This document shows positions 1-7,579 of a DNA stretch of 28,483 bases, in pieces. Source of the DNA: an uncultured Clostridia bacterium. Its GTDB lineage: Bacteria; Bacillota; Clostridia; Oscillospirales; Ruminococcaceae. The notes under the pieces were generated by a model. The model did no database searches. It was not told the DNA's origin and worked only from the letters and a program-made list of their open reading frames with translations. The translations under genes and the position numbers were made by a program. Every line of letters starts with the position of its first letter. The stretch's first letter is position 1. The DNA lies in contig CALATN010000206.1 of NCBI GenBank assembly GCA_937891895.1, forward strand, positions 1 through 28,483, in the 5' to 3' direction.

Positions 1-872
1 ATGTAAATATCGAAAAAATTATTGCAAAGAATATCCCTTATGTGATTTTTCATAACAAGTCTGATACCTTTGCATCCGCTAAAAAAGAGGGTCACCTCTA
101 CGGAAGTGCCCTGAATAAAATCGGTATTGATGAGCTGAAACAGGCAATCACAACCCTTGCAAACAGTGAGGAGAATGACAAAAAAATAGTTGCCGATTTG
201 CTTGAACCGCTTGACATTGTCGTGCTTGTAGTGCCAATCGATGCCGCTGCACCAAAGGGCAGACTTATCCTCCCTCAGCAGCAGACAATCCGTGATATTC
301 TCGACGCAGGTGCAGTTTCCGTTGTTGTAAAGGATACCGAGCTGAAAGAAACACTTGCAAAGCTTGGAACAAAGCCTAAGCTTGTTATCACAGACAGTCA
401 GGCTTTCGGCAAAGTTTCCGCAATCGTTCCTGATGACATTCAGCTCACATCCTTTTCAATTCTTTTTGCACGCTATAAAGGCAGTCTTGAAACTGCAGTA
501 AAGGGTGCAACAGCAATTGAACAGCTTAATGACGGCGATAAAATTCTTATTTCCGAGGGCTGTACACACCACAGACAATGTGGAGATATCGGAACAGTAA
601 AGCTTCCTGCTTTACTGAAAAAGTATACAGGAAAAAGCTTTGATTTCGAGTTTACCTCAGGAACAGAGTTTCCCGATGATTTGAGCGGATATAAGCTTGT
701 TATCCATTGCGGAGGTTGTATGCTTAACGAAAGGGAAATGAAGTACCGCTATCTTTGTGCCGCTGAACAAGGTGTTCAAATTACAAATTACGGCACAGCA
801 ATTGCCTATATGAATGGAATACTCAAACGCAGTGTTGCACCGTTTGAAGAAATACAAAAGCTTCTTAAATAA
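1..872 (+). CDS. hydF: [FeFe] hydrogenase H-cluster maturation GTPase HydF (5' end outside window)
   Basis: HydF is the scaffold GTPase that carries the 2Fe precursor of the H-cluster and delivers it to apo-[FeFe]-hydrogenase in the cytoplasm. The reading frame is open from the window edge (first full codon at base 3), so the N-terminal GTPase domain is mostly missing. What remains is the end of that domain, the dimerisation domain and the C-terminal Fe-S domain. The HydF cluster signature is visible: C-x-H within EGCTHH near base 560, and HCGGC near base 705, matching the known CxH...HCxxC pattern. The TAA stop is at 870-872, followed directly by a shared terminator. Maturation partners hydE and hydG are not in the window. 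HydF implies an anaerobe with an [FeFe] hydrogenase. Confidence 0.95.
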   Translation, partial: VNIEKIIAKNIPYVIFHNKSDTFASAKKEGHLYGSALNKIGIDELKQAITTLANSEENDKKIVADLLEPLDIVVLVVPIDAAAPKGRLILPQQQTIRDILDAGAVSVVVKDTELKETLAKLGTKPKLVITDSQAFGKVSAIVPDDIQLTSFSILFARYKGSLETAVKGATAIEQLNDGDKILISEGCTHHRQCGDIGTVKLPALLKKYTGKSFDFEFTSGTEFPDDLSGYKLVIHCGGCMLNEREMKYRYLCAAEQGVQITNYGTAIAYMNGILKRSVAPFEEIQKLLK

Positions 873-876
873 AACA

Positions 877-912
877 AAGACCTGAACCGAAAAAGGTTCA
901 GGTCTTGATTTT
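877..912. terminator. Bidirectional terminator between hydF and the FecR/InlB gene
   Basis: A perfect 12-bp stem (877-888 with 895-906, core GACCTGAACC/GGTTCAGGTC) with a 6-nt loop is followed by a T-rich run on the plus strand and by T-rich sequence on the minus strand. It lies between two convergent stop codons and probably serves both genes. Confidence 0.85.
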
Positions 913-2670
913 TTAACCATAGTATGCTGTAATTGTGACATCGCCTGTGATATTTGTAAGATCTCTGTCCCACATAAGGAAAGGCGCACCATAAGAGTTT
1001 GTAATTGGCTGGAAAGGAGGAATAGCTGTACCGCCGTCTTCAACCATAACAGTATAAAATTCATTATCGATAATGAATGTAACAGTGTGGAATGAACCAC
1101 TGTTGAATACCGCAGTAATTGTTGTATCCATTGTAATATTGTTAAGTGATTTATCCCATCTTACAAATTGATTTCCCTTACTGTCAGCTATAGGAACATA
1201 AGTAGGAAGTGCGTCGCCGCCATGTTCTACTTCAACAGTAAATTTGCTGTCTTCAACAACGAAAGTAACTGTATGAATATTCTTCTTGAGGATAGCAGTA
1301 ATTGTAACATCGGATGTGATATTTGTGTAGTCCTTGTCCCAGCCCATAAATACAAAGCCTTCAAGGTTAAGTGTTGTAGGAAGATTAGCGGACTTACCAT
1401 GTTCAACCTGAAGCTGTGTTGACTTATCACCAATAACAACAGTAACAGTATGAGTAATAGCAGAAGTGTTGTTATTGTTGTTGCTATTGTTGTTATTAGT
1501 ATCGTTTCCGAAAATTTCGTCAAACATAGCTGTGATTACAGTATCTTCTGTAATATTCTCAAATGATCCGTCCCAACCTACAAACTTAAGGCCATCGATC
1601 TGTGGGTCAGCAGGCCTTTCAGCGTTGCCGCCATGACGTACTTCCTGAATTGTTTCCTCACCATCAATTATGATAGTTACATAGTGGAAAACATTTGATT
1701 GTGTAGTAGTAGCCTTTGTTGTAGTTGCCTCTGTAGGTCTTGGCTTTGTGGTCTGACCTGGGAGGGTTGTTTCTGTGGGCGGTGGATTTGTGGTAACAAT
1801 AGGAACAGCGGTCTGAATAGTGTCAGATGTGTCGATAGGGTCTGTAACAACAGGCTGTGTAACAATCTCTGTTTGCTGCTCAATTGAAATTCCGCTGCTG
1901 TCATCGGATTTTGTATCATATACAGCCTTTAATTCAGCTGGAGTATATGGAAATTCTGTTCCTACGATATTTGCAATTGTAATAAGTGTCTTCAGGTCAA
2001 ACGCAGAAAGCTCGTTGAGGTCAATATCAAGATTAAGTGCCTCAAAGGAAGGTCCGTTTTCAGAAACAATTCTGCCCCATTTTTTTTCAATCTGCATTTC
2101 GGGATTGTTCACAGGATTTCCAATTGAATCGTAAAGCTGAACCTTGCTTGTGCCCATAAATGTGTAAAGGTCAGTATAGGACATAAATTCGTTTGTGTAA
2201 TAAGTGATCTTCGAAACACTCTTTGCAGTTGTAATTGAGGAGTCGGCTGTTCTGATAACAATCGGTGATTTATCTTCATCCGCAAAATTTGCAATTGCAG
2301 TACCGCTTCTCAGAAAAAGCTCACCATCATCCTTGCCGTCAAATTTACTCATAACAACAGCCTGAGAATCAGCTCCGAGAACAATGTAGTTATTTTCGGA
2401 ATTCTTTTTTCCCTTGTATGCAAATGTACAAGACGAATTTGAACCGACAGTAATAATGTCACCTTCATTAAGCTTCGTACCTGCAGTATATGCAGAAGTA
2501 TTATCAGCAGTTGTAACGCTTACCGTTTCATATGCTGAAGATATGTACAAGCCATATTTAGAGGAAAAACCTCCTGTGACAAGAATTATTGTCAGAATGA
2601 CCGCAACAACAGCTGCACCTCCGAGAATAATCGGAATTTTGTAATTTCTGAATATTTCCTTCATAAGCAA
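913..2670 (-). CDS. Membrane-anchored FecR-domain protein with four InlB-type B repeats
   Basis: Predicted surface protein of 585 aa. Order: short basic cytoplasmic tail (about 1-12), one membrane segment (about 13-35, no cleavage site obvious), a FecR-like beta domain (about 60-210), a Thr/Pro-rich linker (about 260-325) and four tandem InlB B-repeat units (330-585), each beginning H-x-V-T and carrying a W-D/NIT.D.TITA core. An Asn-rich linker separates units 1 and 2. FecR domains are known from signal-transducing periplasmic proteins and B repeats from Gram-positive surface adhesins; a wall-spanning adhesin or sensor is inference. No sortase motif is seen. The start is uncertain: TTG at 2670 or ATG at 2664, both about 20 nt or more beyond the AGGAG at 2692-2696, so coupling to the upstream gene (stop at 2703) is likely. 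No sigma/FecI gene is adjacent. Confidence 0.85.
   Translation of the reverse strand: MLMKEIFRNYKIPIILGGAAVVAVILTIILVTGGFSSKYGLYISSAYETVSVTTADNTSAYTAGTKLNEGDIITVGSNSSCTFAYKGKKNSENNYIVLGADSQAVVMSKFDGKDDGELFLRSGTAIANFADEDKSPIVIRTADSSITTAKSVSKITYYTNEFMSYTDLYTFMGTSKVQLYDSIGNPVNNPEMQIEKKWGRIVSENGPSFEALNLDIDLNELSAFDLKTLITIANIVGTEFPYTPAELKAVYDTKSDDSSGISIEQQTEIVTQPVVTDPIDTSDTIQTAVPIVTTNPPPTETTLPGQTTKPRPTEATTTKATTTQSNVFHYVTIIIDGEETIQEVRHGGNAERPADPQIDGLKFVGWDGSFENITEDTVITAMFDEIFGNDTNNNNSNNNNNTSAITHTVTVVIGDKSTQLQVEHGKSANLPTTLNLEGFVFMGWDKDYTNITSDVTITAILKKNIHTVTFVVEDSKFTVEVEHGGDALPTYVPIADSKGNQFVRWDKSLNNITMDTTITAVFNSGSFHTVTFIIDNEFYTVMVEDGGTAIPPFQPITNSYGAPFLMWDRDLTNITGDVTITAYYG
916..1683 (-). repeat. Four tandem InlB B-type protein repeats (coding)
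   Basis: Four consecutive units of about 58-77 codons: 1683-1453, 1452-1276, 1275-1090 and 1089-916. Each starts HxVT, has a mid-unit EHGG/RHGG/EDGG turn (HGK in unit 2), then F.xWD or F.GWD, and ends with NIT.D.TITA. Their DNA has diverged, so this is an old protein-level repeat and not a recent DNA expansion. Confidence 0.85.
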
Positions 2671-2702
2671 TTTACTGAACTAATCAGTATCTCCTTTCAG
2701 CT

Positions 2703-3797
2703 TTATTCTGCAGGAACTTCTGTAGCAGTAATTTCCTGCGATTCTTCATCATCTTCTGTAAACCAGTCTTCATAGCCCTCGTCGCCGGTATTTGAATTGC
2801 CCGTAATTTCCCACCATTTTATACCTGAATAAGTAGTGTATTCATGTGCTTTTTGAGTAGTGGCAAGAGTTTCGTTGGAAGAAGTTTCTTCCGTTTCAAT
2901 TTCAGGCGGAGCAGTCGTTGTAACAGCTTCAGTGGATTGTGATGTTGTTACAGTAGTTGTTTCGCTCGTGGTATCGGAACTTTCAACAGGAGTAGTTGCA
3001 GTTTCCTGTTGTTTTTCTTCAATAGAGACAATTTTGTATGCTGATGTAATTTCATCAGCAGCAAAAGCAAGCTCTCTGCTTTTTTGTGCACGGATAAGCT
3101 CGCCGAGTACCATACTGCTCATAGAACATAAGTCAAAGCTGTAGTTAAGATAACCGTATTGACAAAGATTTTCAGCAGTAAGCAGTTGAGCAGAAGTTCG
3201 TTCTGTAAGGATCATCGGCAAATCCTGCGGATTTTGATTGATGTCGTAAAGCTGTAGATTGACCGAACCTTCAAAATTCTGAACCTGAGTAATCATAACA
3301 TTTCTGTATCCCATATATTCAGAAAGATAATCAAATTCTGTCCGGAAAACAGTTCCCGTAACATTGATTGAACTGTTAGGTGTCTTTACCTTGAAGGAAG
3401 CGTTTTTTTTCAGCTTGTTGTTAATCTGACAAACAACAGCACCCTTGTTAAGGTTAACAGAAACATCACCCTTTGAAGCAATTTCCGTATAATATATGTA
3501 AACAGAGGATTCAGGCTCAACGAGAATAAATTTATCATCATCAAAGCTTATTCTGACGGAAGAATTCTTGTCTGTTTCAACAATATCACCGCTTTTAAGA
3601 TGAGCGTTTTTTGTTGCGGTAACAATTCTGTTCTCTCTTGTTATCAGTGCACTTCCTTGAATTTCGGAAATTACAAGATCTCTTGAAACTTCGCCGCCGA
3701 AATAAAGGCTTAGCAGAATGGCAATAGCAAGAATCATCAGAATTGAAACAAGACCGATCATAATAAGTCTGATATGTTCAGAAAGGATTTTTAACAA
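2703..3797 (-). CDS. Membrane-anchored FecR-domain protein
   Basis: A 364-aa protein with an N-terminal membrane helix (about 11-33) and an extracytoplasmic FecR-like domain (about 45-165) with repeated G-D-I-V, V-E-P-E-S and G-A-V motifs and a V-K-T-P-N-S/N-V-T-G-T stretch typical of the family. The distal third (about 265-335) is Ser/Thr-rich, followed by an acidic tail. TTG at 3797 is chosen because AGAAAGGTGG lies 7 nt upstream and no in-frame ATG precedes the membrane helix. It shares its layout and motifs such as LQLYD..NP with the downstream FecR/InlB protein, so the two look like paralogues in one operon (32-nt gap). It sits behind a perfect consensus promoter. Its ligand and partner are unknown; a classical iron-uptake role is not supported because no fecI-type sigma gene is present. 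Confidence 0.85.
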   Translation of the reverse strand: MLKILSEHIRLIMIGLVSILMILAIAILLSLYFGGEVSRDLVISEIQGSALITRENRIVTATKNAHLKSGDIVETDKNSSVRISFDDDKFILVEPESSVYIYYTEIASKGDVSVNLNKGAVVCQINNKLKKNASFKVKTPNSSINVTGTVFRTEFDYLSEYMGYRNVMITQVQNFEGSVNLQLYDINQNPQDLPMILTERTSAQLLTAENLCQYGYLNYSFDLCSMSSMVLGELIRAQKSRELAFAADEITSAYKIVSIEEKQQETATTPVESSDTTSETTTVTTSQSTEAVTTTAPPEIETEETSSNETLATTQKAHEYTTYSGIKWWEITGNSNTGDEGYEDWFTEDDEESQEITATEVPAE

Positions 3798-3846
3798 GGC
3801 AAAGCCACCTTTCTATGTTTCAATTGAGTATACATAACTACAATAC

Positions 3847-3875
3847 ATTATACCATAAATATCGCTTTTTGTCAA
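3847..3875 (-). promoter_or_regulatory. Consensus sigma-A promoter for the FecR operon
   Basis: On the minus strand: TTGACA (3875-3870), 17-bp spacer, TATAAT (3852-3847), with TGG just before the -10. This is a full match to the vegetative consensus and lies about 50 nt upstream of the TTG start at 3797. Confidence 0.85.
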
Positions 3876-3909
3876 AACATTTATTAGTATTTTCAACAAT
3901 TCATCACAA

Positions 3910-3938
3910 TTGACGTAATATATTTTTTATGCTATAAT
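3910..3938 (+). promoter_or_regulatory. Sigma-A promoter for the HD-domain gene
   Basis: TTGACG (3910-3915), 17-bp spacer, TATAAT (3933-3938). It lies about 32 nt upstream of the ATG at 3970 and diverges from the FecR promoter, with 34 nt between the two -35 boxes. Because the -10 box overlaps base 3937, a translation start at 3937 can be excluded. Confidence 0.8.
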
Positions 3939-3969
3939 GTGTAGGAAAAAATATGAAAGGAAATTACCG

Positions 3970-4635
3970 ATGAGCAGTATTGTAACTTACAAATATATCC
4001 AGCAGAATCCAGATATCCGTACATATATCAAAAATGCAGACGCAGCAGTTGAAGTGCAGGGATATACCGAGCATTCCTTTGCACACGTTGAAAAAACAGC
4101 CGCATCAGTCGAGCTTATCCTGTCTACACTCAATTACAGCGAAAGAACAGTGGAGCTTGGTAAAATTGCTGCTTACCTCCACGATATCGGAAATGTAATA
4201 AACCGTTCCGAACACGCACAAAGCGGAGCAGTAATGGCTTTTCGTCTGCTTGATAACTTTGATATGCCTGCCGACGAAATCTGCGCAATCGTGTCTGCAA
4301 TCGGCAACCACGATGAAGCAACAGCCCAGCCTATAAACGCAATTTCAGCCGCACTTATCATCGCCGATAAAACCGACGTCCGCAGAAGCCGTGTCCGTAC
4401 CGAAATGATAAATTTTGATATCCACGACCGAGTAAATTATGCCGTAGAGAAATCCGAGCTTTATTTTACCGATGATAAATCTGCTATAATCCTTGAACTC
4501 CAGATAGACAGCAAGATTTCTCCTGTTATGGAATATTTTGAGATCTTCCTCAACCGTATGCTCCTCTGTAAGCGTTCAGCGGAATTTCTCGGAATAAAGT
4601 TTCACCTCCGTATAAACGGCGGTGACATTATCTAA
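3970..4635 (+). CDS. HD-domain phosphohydrolase family protein
   Basis: Predicted cytosolic metal-dependent phosphohydrolase of 221 aa. The HD superfamily ligands are visible: H39 (FAHV), H71-D72 in the HDIGN motif, and H82 (SEHAQSG); a further NHDEA motif follows near residue 115. HD proteins hydrolyse phosphate esters of nucleotides or cyclic nucleotides, but the substrate here cannot be told. ATG at 3970 is chosen because GAAAGGA lies 9 nt upstream and an upstream GTG-like start would overlap the promoter -10. Transcribed alone from its own promoter. Its TAA stop overlaps the TAG stop of the convergent downstream gene. Confidence 0.85.
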   Translation: MSSIVTYKYIQQNPDIRTYIKNADAAVEVQGYTEHSFAHVEKTAASVELILSTLNYSERTVELGKIAAYLHDIGNVINRSEHAQSGAVMAFRLLDNFDMPADEICAIVSAIGNHDEATAQPINAISAALIIADKTDVRRSRVRTEMINFDIHDRVNYAVEKSELYFTDDKSAIILELQIDSKISPVMEYFEIFLNRMLLCKRSAEFLGIKFHLRINGGDII

Positions 4636-5432
4636 CCCATTCCATAAACCTGAACAATCTCAAATAAGTCACTTTCCAGAATATCTTTTGGCGTAACAAT
4701 CAACCCACGGTCAGAGTCAATGTCGTATCCGTGTGCCGCATAAGCAAGCCATACAAGATGTGCGCATTGAGTGCCGCTTGCTATTTCAAGCTCGCTGTAT
4801 TTCGCAGGAATAACCCCGATTGTTGCCACGTAAGGAATATCATTCAGATAATCGTATGCAGAACGTGCTATTGAGGCACGTTCTTCTTTTTTTGAATCTT
4901 TAAGCCGTAAAACAGCAAAATTAGGATAATGCCGCCATTTGTCCGTGTCCTGCATCTTTGAATTTTTACCAATGACAACAGCTTCAAGCGTTATCCCGTT
5001 TTCAGCATCAATAACAATTGCCGCGTGACCGTTTCTCCAGCTGAAAACGTGGGACGAGTTCGTAATAAGTACATCACCATTTTCAAGAGGAGCAAGCAGC
5101 ACAGAACTTTCCTCAATGCGTTCCTCAAAGGAAACAGGGGAGTTCATTGTACATTCGTATTCAATTTCAGTAAAAAAACTTTCCTGATAATCCATCAGCA
5201 AATCAGATGAAGAAAGGTTTTCAACCGCTAATCTGCCAAGCCCCGTCTGTTGAAAAATAATGTCATAATCAGCATTCGTGTATTCGTCAATATCCTTTTC
5301 TGTAAGGTAAGTTATGTCAATACGCTTCGAAGCGGGATAAATATGCGCCATAGGCTCAATATAGAAAAGGGAAGCAATATAATTTGAAATTGCTCCATAT
5401 ATAATACAAATCAGAAGCACGATTTTTTTCAT
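4632..5432 (-). CDS. Permuted NlpC/P60-like (YiiX-type) papain-fold hydrolase, membrane-anchored or secreted
   Basis: A 266-aa protein with a hydrophobic N-terminus (about 3-25, signal peptide or anchor) and the permuted papain-fold order: His first, in GHAAIVID (H136), an acidic residue in LEAVVIG (E150), then Cys in GTQCAHLVW (C223). That His-before-Cys order is typical of the YaeF/YiiX-type permuted NlpC/P60 group, whose members act on amides or on lipid and wall substrates. The true substrate is unknown. The gene is convergent with the HD gene (4-nt overlap) and divergent from a GH25 lysozyme gene, which suggests a wall-related role by context only. ATG at 5432 has a weak CGGTGA ribosome binding site and no strong promoter could be recognised upstream. 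Confidence 0.75.
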   Translation of the reverse strand: MKKIVLLICIIYGAISNYIASLFYIEPMAHIYPASKRIDITYLTEKDIDEYTNADYDIIFQQTGLGRLAVENLSSSDLLMDYQESFFTEIEYECTMNSPVSFEERIEESSVLLAPLENGDVLITNSSHVFSWRNGHAAIVIDAENGITLEAVVIGKNSKMQDTDKWRHYPNFAVLRLKDSKKEERASIARSAYDYLNDIPYVATIGVIPAKYSELEIASGTQCAHLVWLAYAAHGYDIDSDRGLIVTPKDILESDLFEIVQVYGMG

Positions 5433-5466
5433 CTGAATTCACCGTAATAAATTTTTTATTAGTATT

Positions 5467-5519
5467 TGCATAAGCTGCATAAAAATCCGTGTCGGAAAGC
5501 ATATATTATTCTTGCATAA
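5467..5519. repeat. Three direct copies of TGCATAA in a divergent intergenic region
   Basis: TGCATAA occurs at 5467-5473, 5476-5482 and 5513-5519. The last copy overlaps the -35 box of the GH25 promoter and the first two sit 9 nt apart upstream. The spacing and position would suit a regulator binding site, but chance in AT-rich DNA is not excluded. Confidence 0.4.
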
Positions 5520-5540
5520 AATAATAAAATATGCTATAAT
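5512..5540 (+). promoter_or_regulatory. Sigma-A promoter for the GH25 lysozyme gene
   Basis: TTGCAT (5512-5517), 17-bp spacer, TATAAT (5535-5540), about 47 nt upstream of the ATG at 5587. The -10 is perfect and the -35 matches at four of six positions. Confidence 0.75.
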
Positions 5541-5586
5541 CTTCGTAAAGTACAAATAATATGACATAACTTAACGGAGATGAAAA

Positions 5587-6642
5587 ATGAGCGAATTAAA
5601 TGAAGAAAAAGCTGTTGTCGAGGAAGTTGTCAATACGGATGAGCAGGTCTATGAGCAAAAACTGCTTAAAACAAGGAAAATGCTGAAAATGCCTCTTAAC
5701 CTTGCAATAGGACTTTCCGTTACCGCAATCGCCTTGATAGCAATACTTTCGATAGCGGTTGTAATACTTGCAACCAAAGCCCCGAAGCAGCCTGAGGTGC
5801 TGCCTGAGCCTGAATTTATCCCTGTCGTCAATAACCGTGTCTATGATTTTTTTGATGAGGAAGATAAAATAATTCTCAACGATTCATATTACGGTGATAT
5901 CTGGGTCAAGGCTTTTACGGATTTGCCGCGTCATCCCTACGATTATGAGGGATTGAAATTTCAGAATGGACGATATACCTATTCTGAAAACGGGACACAG
6001 ATTTCCAAAACAGGTATAGATGTTTCCTATCATCAGGGCGAAATCGACTGGCAAAGAGTTGCAGCTGACGGAATAGATTTTGTAATTCTCAGAGTTGGTT
6101 ACCGTGGATATGAAACAGGGGAAATAAATCTCGATGACCGTTTCCATACATACATCAACGGTGCTCTTGACGCTGGTCTTGAGGTAGGTGTGTATTTCTA
6201 TTCCCAGGCTGTAACAACCGAGGAAGCAATTGAAGAAGCCAACTTTGTTATGGAGCAGGTCCAGCGCTACGACATAACCTTCCCTATAGTTTATGACTGG
6301 GAAATAACTGAGGCTGAAAATGCCCGCACCAACAAAATTGCACCTTACACCGTAACCGAATGTGCCGCAGCTTTCTGTGATACAATTGCCGACGGCGGTT
6401 ATACACCTATGGTGTACGGAAGTCTTAAATTCGTTATGTTCAAGCTTGATATGAGCAAGCTGAAGGATTACGGTTTCTGGTATGCCGAGTATAAGCACGG
6501 CTACAACGAGCCAATGTACCCATACGATTTCCAAATCTGGCAGTACGCAAGTGACGGCAGAGTAGACGGCATCGAGGGCGATGTCGACCTGAATATCTGC
6601 TTTGATACATATTACGGTAAAGTCAATGCAGATTTTACCTGA
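5587..6642 (+). CDS. Membrane-anchored GH25 lysozyme (N-acetylmuramidase)
   Basis: A 351-aa protein with an acidic cytoplasmic N-terminus (about 1-25), a membrane helix (about 37-63), a spacer, and a GH25 catalytic domain from about 141 to the C-terminus. GH25 enzymes cut the MurNAc-GlcNAc bond of peptidoglycan. Landmarks are GIDVSYHQG (D145), DFVILRVGYRG, and the catalytic D-W-E at 237-239, with a closing FQIWQY and a VDLN motif. The type II topology would keep it on the cell surface, which fits wall remodelling better than bacterial killing; that is inference. ATG at 5587 follows ACGGAGATG. The next gene starts 19 nt downstream and is probably co-transcribed. Confidence 0.92.
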   Translation: MSELNEEKAVVEEVVNTDEQVYEQKLLKTRKMLKMPLNLAIGLSVTAIALIAILSIAVVILATKAPKQPEVLPEPEFIPVVNNRVYDFFDEEDKIILNDSYYGDIWVKAFTDLPRHPYDYEGLKFQNGRYTYSENGTQISKTGIDVSYHQGEIDWQRVAADGIDFVILRVGYRGYETGEINLDDRFHTYINGALDAGLEVGVYFYSQAVTTEEAIEEANFVMEQVQRYDITFPIVYDWEITEAENARTNKIAPYTVTECAAAFCDTIADGGYTPMVYGSLKFVMFKLDMSKLKDYGFWYAEYKHGYNEPMYPYDFQIWQYASDGRVDGIEGDVDLNICFDTYYGKVNADFT

Positions 6643-6661
6643 TTAAGAAAGGATAATTTTT

Positions 6662-7528
6662 ATGCAGACAACAATTTCAACTGAAAAAATTAAGGCTGCA
6701 ATAGACAGCTTTGGCGCAGAGCTTCATTCACTGAAGCTTGGTAATACCGAGTATCTCTGGCAGGCTGAGCCAACAGTGTGGAAGCGTCACGCTCCCGTTC
6801 TTTTCCCGTTTATCTGCAATACCGACTCAAAGAAGTATTATTATGACGGCAAGGAATACAGCCTCTCCAACCACGGTTTTGCACGTGACAGCGAGTTTGA
6901 GCTTTCTTCTTCAACAGAAACCGAAGCGGAATTCGTGCTAAAAGCAACAGAAGCAACAAAGGAAATCTACCCCTTTGACTTCAACCTGTTTGTCAAGTAC
7001 GCTGTTTCTGACAATAAGCTTACCGTTACATACACCGTGAAAAATTCCGACAGCAAGGATATTTATTTCTTTATCGGCGGACATCCCGCATTCAGAGTGC
7101 CGCTCAACGAAAATGAAAGCTTTGATGATTACTGCGTTGAGTACGAGAAAAACGAAAATCTCGTGCAGGAATATGGCGGCAAAAGTACAGTAATCCTCGA
7201 TAATGCAAATACAGTCCAGCTCAGCCACGAGCTTTTTGCGAACGACGTCTTTATGAAAGACGCACCGAATTCAAGCTGGGTTGCACTTGCAAATAAAAAC
7301 GGCAAAAAGGTCAAGCTCAACTATGATAATAACGGTTGTATCGCCGTATGGTCATCTTATTTTGCAGATAAGGCTGTTACCGAAAAGGCAGAATTTGTGT
7401 GCCTTGAGCCTTGGAGCAGCATTCCTGTTTATTGCGACAAGGAAGAGGACATTACAAAAATGCCTCACGCAATCAAGCTTGCACCTGAAAAAGAATACGT
7501 ATTCACATACAGCATAGAACTTGAATAA
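6662..7528 (+). CDS. Aldose 1-epimerase family protein (LacX-like)
   Basis: A 288-aa cytosolic beta-sandwich mutarotase-family protein. Expected active-site elements are seen: H71 and R75 in NHGFAR, H141 in GGHPAFR, and E249 in CLEPW. Aldose 1-epimerases interconvert alpha and beta anomers of hexoses; the LacX-like branch is poorly characterised and the exact sugar is unknown. ATG at 6662 has AAAGGA about 8 nt upstream. It follows the lysozyme gene by 19 nt without its own promoter, so an operon is likely. No sugar transporter or kinase is nearby. Confidence 0.88.
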   Translation: MQTTISTEKIKAAIDSFGAELHSLKLGNTEYLWQAEPTVWKRHAPVLFPFICNTDSKKYYYDGKEYSLSNHGFARDSEFELSSSTETEAEFVLKATEATKEIYPFDFNLFVKYAVSDNKLTVTYTVKNSDSKDIYFFIGGHPAFRVPLNENESFDDYCVEYEKNENLVQEYGGKSTVILDNANTVQLSHELFANDVFMKDAPNSSWVALANKNGKKVKLNYDNNGCIAVWSSYFADKAVTEKAEFVCLEPWSSIPVYCDKEEDITKMPHAIKLAPEKEYVFTYSIELE

Positions 7529-7531
7529 ACG

Positions 7532-7564
7532 AATGCCGCTTTTGAACAATTCAAAGGCGGTATT
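7532..7564 (+). terminator. Stem-loop between the epimerase and phosphatase genes
   Basis: A 15-bp stem (7532-7546 with 7550-7564), including two G-U pairs, closes a 3-nt loop. It starts 4 nt after the epimerase stop. The downstream run (TATTATAAC) is a poor U-tract, so it may be a leaky terminator or an mRNA processing/stability element. Confidence 0.5.
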
Positions 7565-7579
7565 ATAACAGAGGTGAAT

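Noticed and set aside
1453..1683. Simple-sequence or CRISPR-like repeats in the FecR/InlB gene
   Set aside because: The repeats are protein-level InlB units with diverged DNA; the Asn-codon tract is a short linker, and no spacer-repeat structure is present.
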